This document shows, piece by piece, positions 59,559 to 64,000 of a stretch of 64,000 nucleotides of DNA (the stretch's first letter is position 1; every line of letters begins with the position of its first letter). Both the position numbers and the translations under genes were made by a program. This stretch comes from Streptomyces sp. RPT161 (GTDB taxonomy: Bacteria; Actinomycetota; Actinomycetes; Streptomycetales; Streptomycetaceae): positions 1 to 64,000 of the forward strand of contig NZ_JAPZVN010000025.1 of assembly GCF_027533845.1 (NCBI RefSeq), in the 5' to 3' direction. Below the pieces are notes generated by a model that made no database searches, had not been told where the DNA came from, and worked only from the letters and a program-made list of their open reading frames with translations.

Positions 59559-60194
59559 ATGACGCCGCAGGCCCCGGCCGGCCGCGCCAACCAGAAGCTG
59601 CGTACGCGCAACGCGATCGTGCAGGCCGCGGCCGAGCTGACCCGTACCGGCCGTGAGGTCACCATGCCCGCGGTCGCCAAGGCGGCCCTGGTCTCCGAGG
59701 CCACGGCCTACCGCTACTTCCCCGATCTGGCCAGCCTGCTACAGGAGGCCATCGCCGGACAGTTGCCCAGCCCGGAGGAGGCGCTGGCTCCGGTCGCCGA
59801 CTCCGCCGATCCCGTGGAGCGGATCGCCGTCGCCACCGAGTACCTTGCGCGCCACGTCCTGGCACGCCAGGGCGCGGTCCGCGCCCTGATGGCCGCCACC
59901 ATCGCCCGCCCCGAGCAGGTGAGCGCGCGGCCGGGACTGCGCTTCGGCCTCATCGACCATGCACTCGCCCCGCTCGCGGACACGCCGGACGTCTGCGCCC
60001 CCGACGCGCTGGCACAGCTCAAGCGCGACCTCGCCGTCGTCGTCGGATCCGAGGCCCTGTTCACCCTGACCGACCTGTGCGGCCTCGACCCGGAGGTCGC
60101 CATCGCCAGCGTCGTGCACACCGCGACGGCCCTCACCCGAGCCGCCGTACAGGGCGTCGATGGCGAGCAGCGCCACGCGGGGACGTCGCGCTGA
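59559..60194 (+). CDS. TetR-family transcriptional regulator
   Basis: This 211-residue protein has the TetR N-terminal helix-turn-helix: TRNAIVQAAAELTRTGREVTMPAV, then AALVSEATAYRYFPDLASLLQ (each within about 15-65), and a helical ligand domain. AGGAGGGTGG precedes the ATG. It diverges from the cupin gene and probably represses it through the palindrome at 59464. Confidence 0.92.
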   Translation: MTPQAPAGRANQKLRTRNAIVQAAAELTRTGREVTMPAVAKAALVSEATAYRYFPDLASLLQEAIAGQLPSPEEALAPVADSADPVERIAVATEYLARHVLARQGAVRALMAATIARPEQVSARPGLRFGLIDHALAPLADTPDVCAPDALAQLKRDLAVVVGSEALFTLTDLCGLDPEVAIASVVHTATALTRAAVQGVDGEQRHAGTSR

Positions 60195-60251
60195 CGGCCA
60201 ACTGCCCTTGCCTCACGGCGAGTTGAGGGGCTGGATCCAGTGGGCGGGCGG

Positions 60252-60271
60252 CGATATCGTGAGCGATATCG
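60252..60271. promoter_or_regulatory. Tandem CGATATCG palindromes, likely RHH operator
   Basis: CGATATCG occurs at 60252-60259 and 60264-60271, 12 bp apart, each self-complementary and both within the repeat GCGATATCG. They lie 32-51 bp before the next gene, whose product has a ribbon-helix-helix-like C-terminus. RHH repressors bind tandem short sites of this spacing. Confidence 0.6.
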
Positions 60272-60302
60272 ATGAGGTATCGCAGGATCGCGAGGTGCGC
60301 CG

Positions 60303-60698
60303 GTGCCGAACGAGGAGAAGTCGCCCGCCGAGCTGCTGCTCCGGGCCGTGGACACGCTGCCCAAGGACGAGCGCGACCGGGTCCTGACGTGGCTGATCGC
60401 CCCCGCGCCCCGCTCGGCCCAGACGGCTTGGGAACTTCAGTCGTACAACCAAGGACTCGTCAGCCAACTGCGGGAGATGACCCCAGGAGTCAGTGCGGCC
60501 CTGCGCCGTCGCACCGCCGCACAAGGCGAGGAGCTACAGGTGGTGCCCGTGCGCCTGACGGGAGATCAGCACGCCGTGCTGCGCGAGTGGTGCCAGGACC
60601 ACGGTTTCTCCATGGCCACGGTGATCCGCGGCCTGGTGTCGCGCTTCCTCGATGGCCAGGGCGCCGCGTCCTCTTCCAAGGAGACGAAAGAGGACTAG
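60303..60698 (+). CDS. Small protein with ribbon-helix-helix-like C-terminus
   Basis: This 131-residue protein has an N-terminal helical part (SPAELLLRAVDTLPKDERDRVLTWL, within 7-31) and a C-terminal segment VVPVRLTGDQHAVLREWCQD followed by GFSMATVIRGLVSRFLDG, which has the strand-helix-helix pattern of RHH DNA-binding proteins. It starts at GTG 60303 after GAGGTG. No toxin gene lies next to it, so it is more likely an autoregulator than an antitoxin. I cannot name a family. Confidence 0.7.
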   Translation: MPNEEKSPAELLLRAVDTLPKDERDRVLTWLIAPAPRSAQTAWELQSYNQGLVSQLREMTPGVSAALRRRTAAQGEELQVVPVRLTGDQHAVLREWCQDHGFSMATVIRGLVSRFLDGQGAASSSKETKED

Positions 60699-60728
60699 GC
60701 CAGCCTTCGGAGCAATGGCGGGGCGCCC

Positions 60729-61802
60729 TCAGGGGAGCTGATCAGCTGGGCGCGATCCGTCGCCGGGCGGCGCCGCATCGAACTCGACCGTGATGTGCGG
60801 GGACAGCGAGCGCAGGAAGTCACGCGCGTCGAACATCTCGCCCGGGGATGCGACTCCGGCCAGCCTGCCCTGTCCGTCCAGTAGACGACGGACCGCCTCC
60901 ACCGCCAGGGGCGCACTCACCGCGTAGATGTCCTGGCCGCGGGCCACCGCACGGCGCTCGGTGTCGCCGGAGCGGACGGCCACCTCGACCAGGAAGGTCT
61001 GGTCGGAGCGCCCGCGGCCGTCGACCGGCTTCGGCAGCGGTGTGTCGGGGGCGAGTACGTCCTTGACCGCCCCAACCGTCATACAGGTGTGGATACTTGG
61101 GACGGCGAGGTGCCGTGGGATGGTCACGCTGTCCGCCGTGGTGAACTCCGTCAGCACGTCCTGGTCGCCGATCGGCGGGGGAAAGGACCACCGGCCGGTC
61201 GGCGCCTGGCTGGTCCGGTACTCCAGGCGGCCGCTGACGTGGACGGGGCGGCGGCCGTTGCGGCGCTGCCGGGAGACCTGGGAAGTGGCGCGGCTCCCGG
61301 CTGTGGGATGCCAACTGCTCAGCGCGTAGGCGATGAACACCTCGTCGGCCGACGACCAGTCACCCAGCGCCGCGGTGGCCAGCAGGTCGCCGAGGCCACC
61401 GAAGAAGGCCATCGCGGGGACGATCGCGGTACCGACGGTGCGTGCCCGATCCGTGAAGTGGGTGAACGTGTCCACGACGGCCTCCACTTCGGCCGCTACG
61501 TCCACGTAGGGAACCCCGGCGCGCAACACCGCCTCGATCACGGGGGCGGCCGTAGCGGCGAAAGGGCCCGCGCAGTTGATCACGGCGACCGCATCGTCCA
61601 GGGCGCGGTCGAGTGAGGCGGGGTCGTCCATCAACACCGGTCGGATGCCGAGCCCTGGATGCAGGGCAGTGAGCGCATTGAGCCGGTCGGCGTCACGACC
61701 GGCGAGGACCGGGGTGAAGCCGCGGTCCAGGAGTTCCGAAACCACGAAGCGTCCGGTGTGTCCATAGGCGCCGAAGACGGCGACCTTCTGATTCGATCCC
61801 AT
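60729..61802 (-). CDS. Saccharopine-dehydrogenase-type NAD(P)-binding oxidoreductase
   Basis: This 357-residue protein begins with a Rossmann motif VAVFGAYGHTGRFVV and shows AGRDADRLNALT, VINCAGPFAATAAPVIEAVL and YVDVAAEVEAV, typical of saccharopine dehydrogenase-like/trans-acting enoyl reductase proteins. The substrate is unknown. GGGGAA precedes the double ATG; I use the one at 61802. It diverges from a GlxA-type regulator 101 bp away, which probably controls it. Confidence 0.85.
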   Translation of the reverse strand: MGSNQKVAVFGAYGHTGRFVVSELLDRGFTPVLAGRDADRLNALTALHPGLGIRPVLMDDPASLDRALDDAVAVINCAGPFAATAAPVIEAVLRAGVPYVDVAAEVEAVVDTFTHFTDRARTVGTAIVPAMAFFGGLGDLLATAALGDWSSADEVFIAYALSSWHPTAGSRATSQVSRQRRNGRRPVHVSGRLEYRTSQAPTGRWSFPPPIGDQDVLTEFTTADSVTIPRHLAVPSIHTCMTVGAVKDVLAPDTPLPKPVDGRGRSDQTFLVEVAVRSGDTERRAVARGQDIYAVSAPLAVEAVRRLLDGQGRLAGVASPGEMFDARDFLRSLSPHITVEFDAAPPGDGSRPADQLP

Positions 61803-61903
61803 CATTTCCCCCGTTCTGCTCGAGTGATCCATCGCGGACAGCCTGCCCGCGGCGGACGAGAGCGACGAGTGTCCCTGGTGACAAAGCCCGTACAGTTTCG
61901 GAC

Positions 61904-62884
61904 ATGAGTACAGTCGCGCTGGCCGTCACGGATGGGGTGAGCCATTTCGAACTCGCCGCTCCCTGCGAGGTGTTCGGTGTCGACCGGTCCGATCTGGTCG
62001 ATCCGTGGTACGAGTTGGCCGTCTGCGGCCCGGCGGATGCGCGGGTCGGCGGCCGGTTCCGGTTGGAGCCCGATCGGGGGCTCGACCGGCTGGTGCACGC
62101 GGACACGGTGATCGTCCCGGCCTGTGCCGATATCGACGCTGAACCGCCCGACGAGCTGGTCGAAGCGGTACGCGCGGCGCACCAGGCCGGCGCACGAGTG
62201 GTTTCCCTGTGCACCGGCGCGTTCGTCCTGGCTGCCGCCGGCCTGCTCGACGGGCGGCGGGCCACCACCCACTGGATGCACGCCGCCGCGCTCGCGGCGA
62301 GGTACCCCCGGGTGCGGGTAGACGCGGACGTGCTCTACGTCGATGACGGCAACGTGCTCACCTCCGCGGGCAAGGCCGCCGCCATGGACCTCTGCCTGCA
62401 CCTGGTCCGCCTCGACCACGGCTCGGCGATCGCCAACGCGGTGGCCCGCCGCCTGGTCGTGCCGCCTCACCGGCCCGGTGGCCAGGCCCAGTTCGTCAGC
62501 ACCCCGCTGCCCGACCCACGCTCCCACGCGCTCGCCGCGCTGTTCCCCTGGGCGATGCAGCGGCTCGACCAACCGTTGACGGTGCGGGACCTGGCCCGTC
62601 AGGCGAACATGAGCTCGCGCAATCTGGCCCGCCATTTCAATGCCATCACCGGTACCACTCCGCTGCGGTGGCTGCACGCGCAGCGGATCCACCGCGCCCA
62701 GGAACTCCTGGAGACCACCGACGACAGCGTCGACGCCATCGCCGGGGCCACCGGCATGGGCACCGCCGCCTCGCTGCGCCGACACTTCAACCGCACCGTC
62801 GGCGTACCGCCGGACACCTACCGGCGCACCTTCCGCAACGCCCCGCCGCGGCAGTCGGGTTCGCGGAACCCGGGACACGGATGA
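61904..62884 (+). CDS. GlxA-type AraC-family transcriptional regulator
   Basis: This 326-residue protein has an N-terminal DJ-1/PfpI-like domain (about 1-170; VVSLCTGAFVLAAAGLLDGR with a nucleophile-elbow cysteine) and a C-terminal AraC double helix-turn-helix (about 215-315; DLARQANMSSRNLARHFN, GMGTAASLRRHFNRTVG). It diverges from the saccharopine-dehydrogenase-like gene. The decayed AraC fragment at 22258-22360 belongs to the same broad family. Confidence 0.93.
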   Translation: MSTVALAVTDGVSHFELAAPCEVFGVDRSDLVDPWYELAVCGPADARVGGRFRLEPDRGLDRLVHADTVIVPACADIDAEPPDELVEAVRAAHQAGARVVSLCTGAFVLAAAGLLDGRRATTHWMHAAALAARYPRVRVDADVLYVDDGNVLTSAGKAAAMDLCLHLVRLDHGSAIANAVARRLVVPPHRPGGQAQFVSTPLPDPRSHALAALFPWAMQRLDQPLTVRDLARQANMSSRNLARHFNAITGTTPLRWLHAQRIHRAQELLETTDDSVDAIAGATGMGTAASLRRHFNRTVGVPPDTYRRTFRNAPPRQSGSRNPGHG

Positions 62885-63026
62885 CCGCGAACCCACACGG
62901 GTCCCACCAACCAACCGCATCGACGGCGGAGCGCTTTATCTCCGGCCGAGAGCCACGAGGTTGATGGCGAAGCCGGGGGAGTGGCGCACTCATCGGCTGA
63001 GGTGTCCTCTCAGGGCTTCCCCCTCC

Positions 63027-64000
63027 TCAAAACCCCTTTCCCAGCGCCCGCCGGGTGGCGTCGGTCAGGAGTGCGGTGGCGTCCGGGGTGGCGTCCGTGG
63101 CGCGCCAGGCGATCACATGGTCGGGGCGGACCAGCAGGGCGCCGTGGTCGCCGATGCCGCAGGCGTCGGCGGGCCGCGCGGGTCCGGAACTGGCCTGGCG
63201 GGGCAGCAGCGCCACGTCGAGGAAGGCGCCTTGCGGATCCAGACCGCGCGCGGCCCGCGCCCATGGGTGTCCTTCGGCCCCGGCGAGCAGCAGATAGCGG
63301 CCGTCGCGGACGAGGTCGAGCGTCGAGCCGCCGTCGCCACCGGTGAGGGGCAGGTGCGGCAGCCGGGTGCCGGGCTCGCCGCGCCAACGGCCCGGCTCGT
63401 CGGCCACCGCCGTACCGGGATCTGCGGGAACGTCGCCTGGCATGCGATAGCGGTAGCCGCCCGCCACCGCCGCTTCGCTGAGCAGCGGGCGTTCCTCGAC
63501 TGCCGCCCCGGCGCGGTCACTCAGGCGCAGCAGTGCCTGTTCCACCGTCAGTCTGCCCACCGCACCGCGTTCGGGCTCGTAGTCGTCAAGCAGCCGCGGG
63601 TCGGCGTCGCCGCGCAGTACGGAGACCAGTTTGCTGGTGAGGTTCCAGGCGTCCTGGATGCCGGTGTTGGCGCCGAACCCACCGGTCGGCGGGGTGACGT
63701 GCACCGCGTCCCCGAGCAGGAAGACCCGCCCCGCGCGGTAGGAGTCGGCCACCCAGCCGCCCATGTGCCACGGTCGGCTCCCGGTGATCGTGAAACGCGA
63801 CGCGGGCAGTCCGAGAGCGCGGGAGACCACCTGACGGCACCGCGCGGCATCGAACGCGGTCGTTGGATCCGTGACCGCCGGATCGTACGTCACCGACACC
63901 GTGCCGTGGTCCCGTGCCGTGCTCCAGGAGATGAACGCGCGCTCGGGCGCGTCGGTCCAGGCCATGGCGAGCCGACGGCCGTCGAGGGCCCGGCGCAGGT
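63027..64000 (-). CDS. FAD-dependent aromatic monooxygenase (5' end outside the window)
   Basis: The visible 324 residues are the C-terminal two thirds of a PHBH-type flavoprotein hydroxylase of the rifampicin/polyketide monooxygenase group. The FAD-ribityl motif VFLLGDAVHVTPPTGGFGAN and NTGIQDAWNLTSKL are intact, followed by a thioredoxin-like C-terminus with ALLVRPDHVIAWRATD. The frame is open through base 64000, so the N-terminal GxGxxG is beyond the window. It would hydroxylate an aromatic compound using NAD(P)H and O2. It converges with the GlxA-type gene. Confidence 0.9.
   Translation of the reverse strand, partial: LRRALDGRRLAMAWTDAPERAFISWSTARDHGTVSVTYDPAVTDPTTAFDAARCRQVVSRALGLPASRFTITGSRPWHMGGWVADSYRAGRVFLLGDAVHVTPPTGGFGANTGIQDAWNLTSKLVSVLRGDADPRLLDDYEPERGAVGRLTVEQALLRLSDRAGAAVEERPLLSEAAVAGGYRYRMPGDVPADPGTAVADEPGRWRGEPGTRLPHLPLTGGDGGSTLDLVRDGRYLLLAGAEGHPWARAARGLDPQGAFLDVALLPRQASSGPARPADACGIGDHGALLVRPDHVIAWRATDATPDATALLTDATRRALGKGF

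Noticed and set aside
1-64000. tRNA, rRNA, CRISPR arrays, transposases, integrases
   Set aside because: I looked for cloverleaf arms, regularly spaced repeats and recombinase motifs and saw none that would stand.

Overview
The window reads as chromosomal DNA of a high-GC actinomycete, most likely Streptomycetaceae (Streptomyces or a close relative). The pointers are the very high GC with strong third-position bias, mycothiol-type DinB/MDMPI proteins, an F420-dependent LLM oxidoreductase, a class F sortase, CYP105-like and CYP157-like P450s, DGPF proteins and Zur-controlled zinc-free ribosomal protein L32. There are about 63 intact protein genes, one cobalamin riboswitch, many small palindromic operators and at least five broken genes. 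I see no tRNA, rRNA, CRISPR array, transposase or integrase. Naming the family from gene content is inference; no phylogeny was run.

Layout. 0-3.2 kb: a PadR regulator diverging from a membrane protein and carotenoid oxygenase, followed by a TetR remnant. 3.2-10.9 kb: RraA-like, SnoaL-like, MDMPI, ketopantoate-reductase-like and rhomboid genes; an XRE-TPR regulator diverging from a secreted neprosin peptidase; Mut7-C and CGNR proteins. 10.9-15.1 kb: an MFS exporter, a beta-helix-like membrane protein, a glyoxalase-fold protein and a broken carbonic anhydrase. 15.2-21.2 kb: two paralogous NarL-type two-component systems flanking a wall-anchored protein and its class F sortase. 21.3-28 kb: alpha/beta hydrolase, AraC remnant, MFS, a secreted phospholipase D-like multidomain protein, an FBP-domain protein and a Tat-exported class A beta-lactamase. 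28.1-35.5 kb: an unusual P450 diverging from an OFA transporter with a 35-residue partner, an amidohydrolase, and a secreted peptidoglycan amidase coupled to a DinB protein. 35.5-41.6 kb: AlkA remnant, MarR/VOC divergon, LLM oxidoreductase, DGPF protein, GPP34, GATase-like protein and LysR.

41.6-46.9 kb is a metal and cofactor block: a FhuF-like iron-sulfur protein, a cobalamin riboswitch driving a BtuFCD-type ABC transporter, then a perfect Zur-type palindrome before cysteine-free L32 and a CobW/ZNG1 zinc chaperone. 46.9-53.4 kb holds an I36-type inhibitor, an S53 peptidase, a lysine-rich coiled-coil protein, a flavin reductase and a class A PBP. 53.7-64 kb holds a ferredoxin-P450 operon, an XRE-cupin regulator sharing an operator with a thioredoxin-reductase-like flavoprotein, a serine hydrolase, a monooxygenase remnant, a cupin/TetR divergon, a ribbon-helix-helix protein with its own operator repeats, a saccharopine-dehydrogenase-like protein diverging from a GlxA-type regulator, and a monooxygenase that runs off the end.

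Taken together this is an accessory region built of small self-contained modules, each a regulator diverging from the enzyme or transporter it probably controls, interspersed with decayed genes. The metal block is the best integrated part. The most novel-looking parts are the doubled two-component/sortase locus, the XRE-cupin regulon defined by a repeated 14-bp core, and the TPR-regulator/neprosin pair with its 10-bp direct repeats.
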